A stretch of 64,000 bases of DNA from Microbacterium sp. oral taxon 186 str. F0373 (GCF_000411455.1 NZ_KE150457.1:2043759-2107758), one strand, 5' to 3'; shown: positions 8,482 to 18,572, numbered from the stretch's first letter. Made by a program: numbers and translations. The notes: generated by a model not told the origin, from the letters alone.

Positions 8482-9636
8482 GTGTCCTTGTTGCGATCTG
8501 CCCGCTTTCCCGCCGTTCTGCTTCTCGTCGCCGCCTCGATCGGCCTGGTGCTGGCCAATAGTGCGGCCGCGCCGATCGCCTTCGCCGTCGCCGACGACGT
8601 GCACATCGGCATTCCGGGTGTCATCGATCTGTCCGTGCGCCACTGGATCTCCGACGGCCTGCTCGCCGTCTTCTTCTTCGTCGCCGCGGTCGAACTGCAG
8701 TTCGAGCTGACGAGCGGTCAGCTGGCGTCCCCGCGACGCGCGGTCCTGCCTGCGATCGCGGCAGCCGGTGGCGTGCTCGTACCCGTGGCGCTGTATCTGC
8801 TCATCGCGGGCGGACAGGCGACCGGTGCCGGATGGCCGATTCCCACAGCCACCGACATCGCCTTCGCGCTGGGGGTGCTCGCCGTCTTCGGCCGCGGTCT
8901 GCCCTCCGGTGTCCGCATCTTCCTCCTCGCGCTGGCCATCCTCGATGACATCGTGGGCATCGTCTTCATCGCGGTGCTGTTCACGGCGGATGTCGACTTC
9001 GCCATGATGCTGCTCGCGCTGGTGTTCGTCGTCGTGTTCGCCACCTGCAGTCGGCTCCTCGACACCCGTGCCCGGCCGGTCGCCATCGTCGGGCTCATCG
9101 TGAGCGCGATCGGCACCTGGTACGCGGTGCACGAGTCGGGCGTGCATGCGACCATCGCCGGGGTCGTCCTCGGGCTGACGATGGCCCAGCAGCCCGCCTT
9201 GCGGGCTCGTCACGCCATCGAACCGTGGGTCAACGCGATCGTGCTGCCGCTGTTCGCGCTGTGCGCAGCCCTCGTCGCGATTCCCGCTGTGTCTGCCGGA
9301 GAGCTCTCGCCGGCCTTCTGGGGCGTTCTGGTCGCCCTGCCCGTCGGCAAGATCATCGGCATCGCCGTGGCGGGTGCCCTGGCGCAGCACCTCCTGCGGG
9401 TTCCGAAGACCGACCGGCTCGCCGGCGGCGACCTCGTCGCGGCGGGCGCCCTCGGCGGTATCGGCTTCACCGTGTCGCTGCTGCTCAGCGAGCTGGCGTT
9501 CTCCGGGGCTCCCGACATCCGCGATCAGGCCACTCTCGGCGTGCTCGCCGGATCGGCGATCTCGCTCGTGATCGCCGGGATCCTCGTATCGTGGCGGGCA
9601 TGGCATCATCGACGCCGGAACACGGCGACCGTCTGA
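8482..9636 (+). CDS. nhaA: Na+/H+ antiporter NhaA
   Basis: A 384-residue membrane antiporter that expels Na+ (or Li+) in exchange for protons. Motifs include TATDIAFALGVLAVFG and the ion-binding aspartate pair in LAILDDIVGI, equivalent to Asp163-Asp164 of the E. coli protein. I choose the GTG at 8482 because GGAG at 8473-8476 sits 5 nt upstream and the product then starts SLLRSARFPAVLL just before the first helix. An upstream in-frame ATG at 8374 would run through the structured leader and add an atypical arginine-rich stretch. The 3' end overlaps mazG by 37 nt, so the two are probably co-transcribed. Confidence 0.95.
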   Translation: MSLLRSARFPAVLLLVAASIGLVLANSAAAPIAFAVADDVHIGIPGVIDLSVRHWISDGLLAVFFFVAAVELQFELTSGQLASPRRAVLPAIAAAGGVLVPVALYLLIAGGQATGAGWPIPTATDIAFALGVLAVFGRGLPSGVRIFLLALAILDDIVGIVFIAVLFTADVDFAMMLLALVFVVVFATCSRLLDTRARPVAIVGLIVSAIGTWYAVHESGVHATIAGVVLGLTMAQQPALRARHAIEPWVNAIVLPLFALCAALVAIPAVSAGELSPAFWGVLVALPVGKIIGIAVAGALAQHLLRVPKTDRLAGGDLVAAGALGGIGFTVSLLLSELAFSGAPDIRDQATLGVLAGSAISLVIAGILVSWRAWHHRRRNTATV

Positions 9637-10340
9637 GTCCGATCGATCCTGCGCCGATCGCCCCCCGCACCGACGCCCTCCGACGCGCCGCCGACGTCAT
9701 GGCGGCGGTACGGGAGCGATGTGTCTGGTCGGCGCGCATCACGCATGAGGATCTCGTGCCGTACCTCGTGGAAGAGTCGGCCGAACTGATCGACGCGGTC
9801 GAGGCGGGAACGCGCGCGGACCTTCGCGAAGAGCTCGGCGATCTGCTCTGGCAAGTGCTGTTCCACGCCGCGGTGGCCGCGGACGCGACGGAGGATCCGT
9901 TCGACATCGACGACGTCGCCGACGCGCTTGCCGACAAGATGATCCGGCGGCATCCGCACGTGTTCGGGGATGCCGTCGCCACCACTCCCGAAGAGGTGCT
10001 CGTCCACTGGAATGCCGCGAAGTCCGCCGAAAAGCGCGACCGGCGATCCGTGCTCGACGGGGTCTCGGCCCACATGCCCTCCCTCGCGCTGGCGCAGAAG
10101 CTGCTGGGCCGCGCCGCCGCGCTCCCGTTGTCGTCGTCTCGCACGCCCGGTGGGCAGGACCGGGGGCCCGTGGGCGCCCAGAGCGAGGAGGAGCTGGGGG
10201 AGGCGCTGCTCGGGCTCGTGTCGCTCGCGCAGGAGCGTGGGTGGGATGCCGAGCGGGCGCTTCGGGTCAGGATCCGAGGCCTGGAGGACGAGGTGAGGGC
10301 CGTCGAGGCCTCGTCGGCATCCGACGACCTGGAAGAATGA
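9600..10340 (+). CDS. mazG: MazG family nucleoside triphosphate pyrophosphohydrolase
   Basis: A 246-residue MazG-type NTP pyrophosphohydrolase, which cleaves (d)NTPs to monophosphates for nucleotide-pool sanitation. The metal-binding pattern is visible as EESAELIDAVE followed by REELGDLLWQVLFHA, and KMIRRHPHVFGD is typical of the family. The usual CPWD signature reads CVWS here. The ATG at 9600 overlaps the end of nhaA by 37 nt, and hisS starts 4 nt after the stop. A variable linker rich in Ser/Pro/Gly (about residues 180-195) separates the core from a C-terminal helical region. Confidence 0.9.
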   Translation: MASSTPEHGDRLSPIDPAPIAPRTDALRRAADVMAAVRERCVWSARITHEDLVPYLVEESAELIDAVEAGTRADLREELGDLLWQVLFHAAVAADATEDPFDIDDVADALADKMIRRHPHVFGDAVATTPEEVLVHWNAAKSAEKRDRRSVLDGVSAHMPSLALAQKLLGRAAALPLSSSRTPGGQDRGPVGAQSEEELGEALLGLVSLAQERGWDAERALRVRIRGLEDEVRAVEASSASDDLEE

Positions 10341-10344
10341 TCGC

Positions 10345-11643
10345 GTGGCATCCGTGAACCCGCCGCGCGGAATGCGCGACTTCCTCCCCGCCGACAAGAC
10401 CCGTCGCGAGCGCGTGCTCGCCGTCATCCGTGAGCGCTACCGCGCGCACGGGTTCGATGAGATCGAGACCCCGGTGATGGAGGACTACGACCGGCTCCAC
10501 GCGGGCATCGGCGGCGACAATGAGAAGCTCGCTTTCAACGTCCTCAAGCGTGGACTGGATGCGGACGCGATTCGCGCCGCAGCCGATGACGCGGCCGCGC
10601 TCAGCGACCTGGGCCTGCGTTACGACCTCACCGTGCCCCTGGCGCGCTTCTACGCGACGCACCGCGCCGAGCTGCCGACGGTCTTCCGCTCCATTCAGAT
10701 GGCGCCGGTGTGGCGAGCTGAGCGGCCGCAGAAGGGGCGCTACCGCCAGTTCGTGCAGTGCGACATCGACATCATCGGTGACGCCACCGGCCGCGCCGAG
10801 GCGGAGCTTCTGGTTGCGAGCCTCGACGCGCTCGATGCGCTCGGTCTGGTCGGCGGCAGCATCCGCATCAACGACCGCCGCGTGCTCGACTGGATGCTCG
10901 GCAGCTTCGGTTTCGCCGAGGAGGAGCGTGCCGGCGTGCTCATCACCATCGACAAGCTGGACAAGATCGGTGCCGAGGGCGTCGCCGCCGAGCTGCGTGA
11001 GCGGGGCGCCACGCCGAACGCCGTCGACGCCTTCGACGCGTTCCTGCGTCGACCGCAGACGCGTGAGTACCGTCCGTACGGGGAGGGGCAGATCCTGAAG
11101 GCGCTGCCCGAGGGGGCGCCCGCAGACATCGTGGCCGACCTCGTGGCGATCGGCGCGGCGGTGTCGGCGGCCCGCGGGGTCTCTGCGGACGACGCGCAGG
11201 GCGCGCCGCTCGTTTTCGATCCGTTCCTCGTGCGTGGGATGGGGTACTACACCGGCACCATCTTCGAGCTCGCCCACCCGAGCGTCACGTACTCGCTCGG
11301 CGGGGGCGGTCGCTACGACGGGATGATCGGACGCTTCCTGGGCCAGCAGGTGCCGGCGGTCGGGTTCTCCCTCGGCTTCGAGCGCATCGTCGACCTCCTG
11401 GAGGATGCCGACGACGCGGGCATGTCGGCCATCGTCCTCGTGCACGAGCGCGACGTGCCGGTGGGGGAGCTCCTCGCGCTCAAGGCCGCACTCGTCGCCG
11501 AGGGGGCGCGGGTGCGTGTGGAGCAGCGCACGAAGAACCTGAAGGCGCTGCTGGAGCGCGCGGCCGCCGACGGGTACACGTCCTTCGCCACGGTGGCGGC
11601 GGGTCAGGCGCCGGACGCGCTGGAGATCAAGCCGCTCGGCTGA
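10345..11643 (+). CDS. hisS: Histidine--tRNA ligase
   Basis: A class II aminoacyl-tRNA synthetase charging tRNA-His. The 432-residue protein shows RGMRDFLP at the N-terminus, motif 2 (MAPVWRAERPQKGRYRQF), the histidine-specific loops (LVRGMGYYTGTIFE), motif 3 (GFSLGFERIV) and a C-terminal anticodon-binding domain ending IKPLG. The GTG start at 10345 is preceded by GGAAGA at 8-nt spacing and lies 4 nt after the mazG stop. Its last 40 nt overlap the convergent XRE regulator gene. Confidence 0.97.
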   Translation: MASVNPPRGMRDFLPADKTRRERVLAVIRERYRAHGFDEIETPVMEDYDRLHAGIGGDNEKLAFNVLKRGLDADAIRAAADDAAALSDLGLRYDLTVPLARFYATHRAELPTVFRSIQMAPVWRAERPQKGRYRQFVQCDIDIIGDATGRAEAELLVASLDALDALGLVGGSIRINDRRVLDWMLGSFGFAEEERAGVLITIDKLDKIGAEGVAAELRERGATPNAVDAFDAFLRRPQTREYRPYGEGQILKALPEGAPADIVADLVAIGAAVSAARGVSADDAQGAPLVFDPFLVRGMGYYTGTIFELAHPSVTYSLGGGGRYDGMIGRFLGQQVPAVGFSLGFERIVDLLEDADDAGMSAIVLVHERDVPVGELLALKAALVAEGARVRVEQRTKNLKALLERAAADGYTSFATVAAGQAPDALEIKPLG

Positions 11644-12503
11644 GACGGCGCGGGGGTCGATCCGGACAGTACCGGCTCTTCGGCGGCGTAGCGGGCGAGC
11701 ACGTCGAGGCGGCGCGCCGTCGCCGCATCCTGCGGGCGGAACCAGACCACCCGCTGTCCGCCGGCCTCGCCCGTCCAGAGACTCGTCATGGCCAGCTGGA
11801 GTGTTCCCCAGCGCGGATGCTCGAGGCGCTTCACCGCGTTGTGCTCGGTGGCCACGTCGCCGCGGCGCCACAGCTCGGCGAAAGGTGGGGACTGCTCCTC
11901 GAGCTGGGCGATGAAGCGCTGCCAGCCCGGCTCATCGTGGTGGCGCCCGTAGGCGGCGCGCAGGCGCGCCACGATCCGCTGCTGGGCGTTGTCGAGGTCG
12001 GTGTGCGCGTGTTGCCAGGCCGGATCGGTGAAGATGCGGACCGCGCAGTTGCGGCCTTCGGGAGCGATCGTGTCCAGGTCGGCGAAGAGAAACCGGTACG
12101 ACCGGTTGTACGCACGGATGTCGAAGCGAGCTGTCTGCACGGCGGCGGGATACGGCATGAGCTTGGACAGCAGATCGAGGTGCGCCGCGCTCACGCAGGC
12201 GTGCTCGTCCCGTTCGGGAGGAGTCGCGCCGGCCAAGGCGAACAGATGGTCCCGCTCGTCCTCCGTCATGCGCAGCGCCCGGGCGATCGCGCCGAGCACC
12301 TGGTCCGATGCGGCGATCGGTCGGCCCTGCTCGAGCCAGGTGTACCAGGTGAGCCCCACCCCGGCGAGGGTGGCGACCTCCTCGCGGCGAAGACCGGCGA
12401 CGCGCCGCCGGGTGCCCGCGGGAAGGCCGACGTCGGCCGGGCTCAGCCGTTCTCGGCGGGTGCGCAGGAACGCGGCGAACTCGTCCCGGCGATCCGTGCG
12501 CAT
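11604..12503 (-). CDS. XRE-family regulator with MmyB-like ligand-binding domain
   Basis: A 299-residue regulator. The N-terminal XRE helix-turn-helix (about residues 8-80) has [30 protein letters not shown] split over two helices, typical of MmyB-type proteins. The remaining 200 residues match the PAS-like MmyB ligand-binding domain (YNRSYRFLFAD, WQRFIAQLEEQSPPFAELW). Members often control an adjacent exporter or oxidoreductase. Here the divergent neighbour is an MFS transporter and a palindromic operator lies between them. A TACGCT -10 ends 7 nt before the ATG, so the mRNA may be leaderless. The 3' end overlaps hisS by 40 nt. Confidence 0.88.
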   Translation of the reverse strand: MRTDRRDEFAAFLRTRRERLSPADVGLPAGTRRRVAGLRREEVATLAGVGLTWYTWLEQGRPIAASDQVLGAIARALRMTEDERDHLFALAGATPPERDEHACVSAAHLDLLSKLMPYPAAVQTARFDIRAYNRSYRFLFADLDTIAPEGRNCAVRIFTDPAWQHAHTDLDNAQQRIVARLRAAYGRHHDEPGWQRFIAQLEEQSPPFAELWRRGDVATEHNAVKRLEHPRWGTLQLAMTSLWTGEAGGQRVVWFRPQDAATARRLDVLARYAAEEPVLSGSTPAPSQPSGLISSASGA

Positions 12504-12561
12504 GTCCGCCAGCGTACTGCGCGTCGCAGCCGGGGAGCGCGCGGAGCAGGGTGGCGTCGAT

Positions 12562-12591
12562 ACCAGGATGAACGCACTCCTGGTACCAGGA
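12562..12591. promoter_or_regulatory. Palindromic operator between XRE regulator and MFS exporter
   Basis: A perfect 14-bp palindrome TCCTGGTACCAGGA occupies 12578-12591. A further half-site ACCAGGA lies at 12562-12568, so the block contains three half-sites in alternating orientation. It sits 26 nt before the MFS start and about 60 nt before the divergent regulator start, the expected location for an operator serving both genes. Confidence 0.65.
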
Positions 12592-12616
12592 TGACACCGC
12601 CCGCAGGATGAGCGCT

Positions 12617-14059
12617 ATGACGACGACGGCCTCCCTTCCCACCGTGCCGGCAGGGCACGTGCACACCCTTCCGACGGCGGTGCCCACGTGGCGCTACGTC
12701 GGGTTTCTCATCGGTCCGGGTGCGGGTTCCTTCGCCTTCAACGCGGTCACCGTGACGATGCCCCAGCTCCACCAGGCGTTCGCCGCGTCAGAGGTTGAGC
12801 TCGAGCTCGTCGTTGCGGGGTATGGCATTCCCTTCGCGGTGCTCCTCATCCTCGGCGGGCGCCTCGGCGACCGCTTCGGACGCCACCTGCTCTTCGCCCT
12901 CGGAATGGGGCTGTTCCTGCTGTCAGCCGTGGCCTGCGCGGCCAGCCCGACGATCGAGGTCCTCATCGCCGCACGCGTCCTGCAGGGTGTCGGAGCTTCC
13001 CTGTGCACCCCGCAGGTCCTCGCGACGATCCAAGCCACCTCCACCGGGGGAGCGCGCGTGCGGGCCATCGCGGCCTTCGGCGCCAGCGGAGGCATCGGCG
13101 CCGCCGCCGGCCAGGTGCTCGGCGGTGCATTGGCGGGCACGACGGTGGCGGGTATCGCCGGCTGGCGGGTGATCTACGTCCTCGTCGCGCTTGCCGCCCT
13201 CGCGGCGATCGCCTTCGCCCCGCTCGCGCCGCGATCGCGCGCTCACGAAGCGGTGACGATCGATGTCGCCGGAACGGTGGAGCTCGGTGCCGGCGTTCTG
13301 CTGATCGCCTCCGCGCTCACCTTCGGGCCGTCGGCGGGATGGGCGTGGCCGACGTTCGTCGCCCTCGCTGCCGGGGCGGCGGCGCTCGTCGCGCTCTGGG
13401 TCCACCAGGATCGCATCGAACGCTCCGGTCGCGTTCCCCTGCTGCCGCCGAGCATCCTGCGACTGCGCGCCCTGCAGCTCGGACTGGTCGCGGCCGCTCT
13501 CTTCTTCACCGGCTACGGTGCGGTGCTCTACGTCATCCCGCGCGCGGTCGAGGCCGGCCTCGGGTACGACTCCCTGACGGCGGGGCTGCTCCTGCTGCCG
13601 TTCGCGGTCGTGTTCGCGGTCGTATCTCTCTCGCTCGTGCCGATCCAACGCCGGCTCGGCGTGCGCACTCTCGTCTGGGGCGTGGCGCTGCAACTCGTCG
13701 CCCTCGTCGGGTTCCTCCTCGTTTCGTTCATCGCGTGGGGGCCGTCGCTGATCTGGTGGGCCCAGCCTGCGCTCGTGCTGCTCGGCGCGGGGCAGGCGCT
13801 CGTGTTCTCGCCGCTGACCCAGGCGGTGGTTCGGGAGGTCCCCGTCGAGGCGGCGGGTCTGTCGGGCGGCATGTTCAGCACCGTCCAGCAGCTCGCGCTC
13901 TCGCTCGGCGTCATCGCAATCGGGGCCGTCACGACGGCGACCGGGTGGAGCGGGCGCGAGGAGGTGGTGGCGGGCTTCGTGCTGGACGCCGTCCTCGCCT
14001 GCGGCGTTCTCGCGGTCGCGCTCGTCCTCACGGCAGCGGCCGGGCGCGGGCATCGCTGA
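12617..14059 (+). CDS. MFS transporter, DHA2-like (14-TM) drug/solute exporter
   Basis: A 480-residue major facilitator protein with about 14 predicted membrane segments. Motif A is visible as GGRLGDRFGRH and motif C-like glycine/proline spacing as GASGGIGAAAGQVLGG, both features of the 14-TM drug:H+ antiporter family. I place the start at the ATG at 12617, because AGGA at 12605-12608 is 8 nt upstream; an ATG at 12608 in the same frame would lack a ribosome site. It is divergent from the MmyB-type regulator, which probably represses it through the palindrome just upstream. Substrate unknown. Confidence 0.87.
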   Translation: MTTTASLPTVPAGHVHTLPTAVPTWRYVGFLIGPGAGSFAFNAVTVTMPQLHQAFAASEVELELVVAGYGIPFAVLLILGGRLGDRFGRHLLFALGMGLFLLSAVACAASPTIEVLIAARVLQGVGASLCTPQVLATIQATSTGGARVRAIAAFGASGGIGAAAGQVLGGALAGTTVAGIAGWRVIYVLVALAALAAIAFAPLAPRSRAHEAVTIDVAGTVELGAGVLLIASALTFGPSAGWAWPTFVALAAGAAALVALWVHQDRIERSGRVPLLPPSILRLRALQLGLVAAALFFTGYGAVLYVIPRAVEAGLGYDSLTAGLLLLPFAVVFAVVSLSLVPIQRRLGVRTLVWGVALQLVALVGFLLVSFIAWGPSLIWWAQPALVLLGAGQALVFSPLTQAVVREVPVEAAGLSGGMFSTVQQLALSLGVIAIGAVTTATGWSGREEVVAGFVLDAVLACGVLAVALVLTAAAGRGHR

Positions 14060-14147
14060 GCCCGGCGTCCGTGGCAGGGCACGGCCCGTCACCTTCCGTC
14101 CACCCGACGGGAGCGTGTCGTTCACCCGGGGGGAGTGTGATCTGTCC

Positions 14148-14972
14148 GTGGCATCGCGTTCGCACCGTCGGCGTGCTCTCCGCCCGCGCGTGGCGACGAG
14201 CGCGGCGCTCGCCGGCGCGGTCGTGGCCGGTGCGTTCGCCGCGCGGAGCGTGCTGACGCGTCAGGCCGCCCTTGCGCGGCTGCGCATCGGCAAGCCGCTC
14301 GGCGAGAGCGCGTTGGAGGCCGACCGCGTGTGGCGGCCGAAGCTCGCCGGCGCGCCGCTCGAACTGCTCGTTCTGGGTGACTCGATCGCGGCCGGCCTCG
14401 GCGCACAGCGATCCAAAGACGTCCTGGGGGCGCGACTGTCCAAGGGCCTCGCCGACTTCCTGCATCGACCCGTGCGCCTTCGCACCGTCGCGGTGGTGGG
14501 TGCCGAGTCGAAGGATCTCGCGGACCAGCTCGATCGCCTTCCCCCGGACTATCGGGCGGATGCCGCGGTCATCATCGTCGGAGGCAACGACGTCACGCAC
14601 CGTACCCCGGTCTCGCAGGCGGCGGGTGACCTCGAGGCGGCCGTGCGGCGCCTGGGCGACACGGGTGCGTCGGTCGTCGTCGGCACCTGTCCAGACCTGG
14701 GCGCGTTGCGACCCGTGCCCCAGCCCCTGCGGGCGCTGGGGGCTCAGGCCTCGCGACAGCTCGCCCACGCGCAGGCCGCTGCGGCCCGCCGCGCCGGAGC
14801 CCGCGTCGTCTCACTTCGCCGGGCTGTCGGTGCGATGTTCATCGAGAACCCCGACGACATGTTCAGCGTCGATCGCTTCCACCCCAGCGCACTCGGCTAC
14901 CGGCGCACGGCGGATGCGCTGCTCCCGGAGATCGTCGCGGCGCTCGCCCAGGGCGTGCGCACTCGGGGGTAG
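14148..14972 (+). CDS. SGNH/GDSL-family hydrolase, N-terminally membrane-anchored
   Basis: A 274-residue protein with a basic N-terminus, one hydrophobic segment (ATSAALAGAVVAGAFAA) and an SGNH esterase domain. The nucleophile block I motif is LLVLGDSIAAGLG, the block III motif is IIVGGNDVTH, and the block V motif is DRFHPSALGY, giving the Ser-(Asn)-Asp-His set. Likely a cell-envelope esterase or lipase; substrate unknown. The start is uncertain: GTG at 14148 gives a natural signal-anchor, but the GGGGGAG upstream is 13 nt away; an in-frame GTG at 14115 is an alternative. Confidence 0.82.
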   Translation: MASRSHRRRALRPRVATSAALAGAVVAGAFAARSVLTRQAALARLRIGKPLGESALEADRVWRPKLAGAPLELLVLGDSIAAGLGAQRSKDVLGARLSKGLADFLHRPVRLRTVAVVGAESKDLADQLDRLPPDYRADAAVIIVGGNDVTHRTPVSQAAGDLEAAVRRLGDTGASVVVGTCPDLGALRPVPQPLRALGAQASRQLAHAQAAAARRAGARVVSLRRAVGAMFIENPDDMFSVDRFHPSALGYRRTADALLPEIVAALAQGVRTRG

Positions 14973-15007
14973 TCGGGGGCCGTCGAGACTCTTCCCTACG
15001 CAAACTG

Positions 15008-15024
15008 TTCTATTTGTCATAGAA
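15008..15024. promoter_or_regulatory. Palindrome upstream of gntR-type gene, probable autoregulatory operator
   Basis: TTCTAT (15008-15013) and ATAGAA (15019-15024) form a perfect 6+5+6 inverted repeat, an AT-rich island in very GC-rich surroundings. It lies 19 nt before the ATG of the GntR/YtrA-like gene and overlaps where its promoter must be. YtrA-type regulators usually repress their own operon from such a site. Confidence 0.6.
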
Positions 15025-15043
15025 TTGTTGTCGGGAGGCCGAC

Positions 15044-15409
15044 ATGCTGATCCGCACCGACGCGACGAGCGACGTGCCGCTGTTCGCACAGATCGCGGCA
15101 TCCGTCCGGGCGGATGCCGTCGCACGTCGCCTCCGCCCCGGTGATCGCCTGCCCTCGGCCCGCGAGGTGGCGTCGGCCCTCGGCATCAACCTGCACACGG
15201 TGCTCCACGCCTATCAGCAGCTGCGGGACGAGGGGCTCGTCTCGATGCACCGTGGTCGCGGCGCCGTCGTGACGGCGGCGGCGGACCGTCTGGCTGAGCT
15301 GCAGCCCGACATCGCCGACATCGTCGCCCGCGCCCGCGAGCGCGGGCTGTCCCGGCAGGCACTCGCCGCCCTGATCCACCACACGTCCGAGCCCGAGGAG
15401 TCACCATGA
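15044..15409 (+). CDS. GntR-family transcriptional regulator (YtrA subfamily)
   Basis: A 121-residue protein consisting of a GntR winged helix-turn-helix (residues 12-80: PLFAQIAASVRADAV, GDRLPSAREVASALG, VLHAYQQLRDEGLV) and a short C-terminal helix only. This small size is characteristic of the YtrA subgroup, which typically controls an adjacent membrane or ABC operon. GGGAGG precedes the ATG by 5 nt. The stop overlaps the ATG of the downstream membrane protein gene by 4 nt, so the pair is an operon, probably repressed from the palindrome at 15008-15024. Confidence 0.9.
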   Translation: MLIRTDATSDVPLFAQIAASVRADAVARRLRPGDRLPSAREVASALGINLHTVLHAYQQLRDEGLVSMHRGRGAVVTAAADRLAELQPDIADIVARARERGLSRQALAALIHHTSEPEESP

Positions 15410-16410
15410 CCACGCCACGACCGCGCGCCGTCTCCCGCTTCGTCCTCGTCGCGGTGGCGACACCCGTCGTCGCTGCTGCCGTCGGCGTGCTGCTGCAGCT
15501 CGCTGCGGCCGCCGCGCTCCCGGATCCGATCGCCATCCACTGGGGCGCGACGGGGATGCCCGACGGGTTCGGCCCGGCGTGGGTGACGCTGCTGCTGACC
15601 GTTGTGGTCGGTCTGGGGATGCCGCTGATCATCGGAGGGTTGGGGCTCGCCGGCCTGCGCCGTGGCGACCGCGGCCCGGCCTACCGTCTGATGGGAGCGC
15701 TGGCCCCCGCGATGTCGGTCTTCCTGAGCGCGCTCACGACGGCATCCGTGCTGATCCAGAGCGGTCTGACCGATGCCGCCGACGGTCCGTCCATCTTCCC
15801 GTGGCTGCTCGTGGCCGGAGTCCTCGCCGTCATCGTGGGCATCGCGGCGTGGCTCGTCCAGCCCGACGAACGGTCGGAGCCGGACAGGGCGACCGCGGCG
15901 ATCGATCCGCCGCTGGCGGCGGGGGAGAGGGCGGTGTGGCTGCGCCGCGTGCGCCTCAGCCGGGGCGGCGTCATCGTGCTCGCCGCCGCACTCCTGCTCC
16001 TGGTGGTCGTGGCGGCCATCACCATGACCGCCAGCGGCAGCGGTACGGCCTCGACACTCCTCGTCGTCCTCATCGTGCTGCTGGCCGCGACGATCGCGGC
16101 CTCCAGCATGTTCCACGTGCGCGTCGACGCGACGGGGCTCTCCGTCACCTCCGTCATGGGCTTCCCGCGCGTGCGCATCCCGGTCGCGCAGATCGCGGAT
16201 GTCGAGGTCGTCGAGGTGTCGCCGATGGGGGAGTTCGGCGGGTGGGGACTGCGGTGGGCGCCCGGCGGCGGATTCGGGGTCGTGATGCAGAAGGGCCCCG
16301 CCATCCGCGTGCGGCGGACGAACGGCAGCGTGTTCACGGTGACTGTCGACGACGCCGAGACGGGGGCGGCGCTGCTCACGGCCGAGACCGAGCGCGCACG
16401 AGGTCGTTGA
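15406..16410 (+). CDS. DUF1648-domain membrane protein
   Basis: A 334-residue membrane protein. The first hydrophobic segment is followed by IAIHWGATGMPDGFG, the DUF1648 signature, then about five further membrane segments in two groups (residues about 60-160 and 190-240). The C-terminal about 100 residues form a soluble beta-rich region resembling a PH-like bacterial domain (VRVDATGLSVTSVMGFPRVRIP). Its coupling to a YtrA-type regulator (4-nt overlap, GAGGAG 5 nt before the ATG) is the standard arrangement for this family. Biochemical role unknown; a cell-envelope stress role is possible by analogy only. Confidence 0.85.
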   Translation: MTTPRPRAVSRFVLVAVATPVVAAAVGVLLQLAAAAALPDPIAIHWGATGMPDGFGPAWVTLLLTVVVGLGMPLIIGGLGLAGLRRGDRGPAYRLMGALAPAMSVFLSALTTASVLIQSGLTDAADGPSIFPWLLVAGVLAVIVGIAAWLVQPDERSEPDRATAAIDPPLAAGERAVWLRRVRLSRGGVIVLAAALLLLVVVAAITMTASGSGTASTLLVVLIVLLAATIAASSMFHVRVDATGLSVTSVMGFPRVRIPVAQIADVEVVEVSPMGEFGGWGLRWAPGGGFGVVMQKGPAIRVRRTNGSVFTVTVDDAETGAALLTAETERARGR

Positions 16411-16441
16411 CCCGGCGAGCCCAACCCGGTTGGCTGTCGTC

Positions 16442-17110
16442 ATGACCGCGCTCTCCCTGTCCGCCGCCCATGAGGTCGACCGGTATCTCGTGGACACGCT
16501 CGTCGGCCGCGACGACGCACTCGAGGCGGCCGTCGCCGCCCAGCGCGCCGCGGACATGCCCGCGATCGAGGTGGCGCCCACGGGCGGCAAGCTGCTGTGG
16601 CTGCTCGCACGCCTCAGCGGTGCGCGGCGCGTGCTCGAGATCGGCACGCTCGGGGGATACTCGACGATCTGGCTGGCTCGCGGCATCCCGGACGACGGTC
16701 GGGTCGTGACGATCGAGGCCGAGCCCCGCCACGCCGAGGTCGCTCGCGCGAGCATCGACCGCGCCGGGGTGGGCGAGCGCGTCGACATCCGCGTCGGGCG
16801 CGGCGCGGATGTGCTGCCGTCGCTGGCCGGCGGCGAGCCTTTCGACCTCGTCTTCATCGATGCCGACAAGGAGTCGAACACCGTCTACCTGGACTGGGCG
16901 GCGCGTCTGGGGCGGCCCGGCACTCTCGTCGTCGTCGACAACGTCGTCCGGGACGGCCGGGTCGCGGATGCCGAGGACCCGAGCCCGCAGGTGCGCGGCG
17001 TGCGCGCGGGGTTGGAGATGCTGCGCGACGATCCGCGGTTCACAGCGACGGCGCTGCAGACGCTGGACGCCAAAGGCTGGGACGGGATCGCGCTCGCCCT
17101 GGTCGTTTGA
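16442..17110 (+). CDS. SAM-dependent O-methyltransferase (CCoAOMT-like, family 3)
   Basis: A 222-residue class I methyltransferase of the cation-dependent O-methyltransferase family. The SAM-binding loop is VLEIGTLGGYSTIWLA, the acidic residue after strand 2 is in VVTIEAEPRHAEVA, and the metal/catalytic region is FDLVFIDADKESN followed by VVVDNVVRDG. In relatives these residues bind a divalent cation and catechol-like substrates. The natural substrate is unknown. I use the ATG at 16442; a TTG at 16430 in frame is possible. A weak ribosome site makes the start uncertain. Enolase follows after a 109-nt gap with its own promoter. Confidence 0.87.
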   Translation: MTALSLSAAHEVDRYLVDTLVGRDDALEAAVAAQRAADMPAIEVAPTGGKLLWLLARLSGARRVLEIGTLGGYSTIWLARGIPDDGRVVTIEAEPRHAEVARASIDRAGVGERVDIRVGRGADVLPSLAGGEPFDLVFIDADKESNTVYLDWAARLGRPGTLVVVDNVVRDGRVADAEDPSPQVRGVRAGLEMLRDDPRFTATALQTLDAKGWDGIALALVV

Positions 17111-17147
17111 TCCGGTGCCAGGCCTGTGGCGGTGGTATCCAGGTCAC

Positions 17148-18500
<1,353 letters not shown>

Positions 18501-18560
18501 GGCCGCTGGAGATTCGCTGAGCGATTCGGGGCGCCTTCCGTCGCACGTCCGCGTGCCACG

Positions 18561-18566
18561 TAGGCT
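18561..18566 (+). promoter_or_regulatory. -10 box of a probable leaderless promoter (divIC-like gene)
   Basis: TAGGCT is followed by exactly 6 nt and the ATG at 18573, with no Shine-Dalgarno in between. Transcription would start at or next to the A of the start codon. The same geometry recurs at many genes in the window. Confidence 0.6.
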
Positions 18567-18572
18567 GGTCCC

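Noticed and set aside
8302..9609. Upstream extension of the ppc frame through nhaA
   Set aside because: Low-complexity Asp/Arg/Gly-rich sequence antisense to a clear NhaA; the ATG at 8301 gives a normal PEPC.
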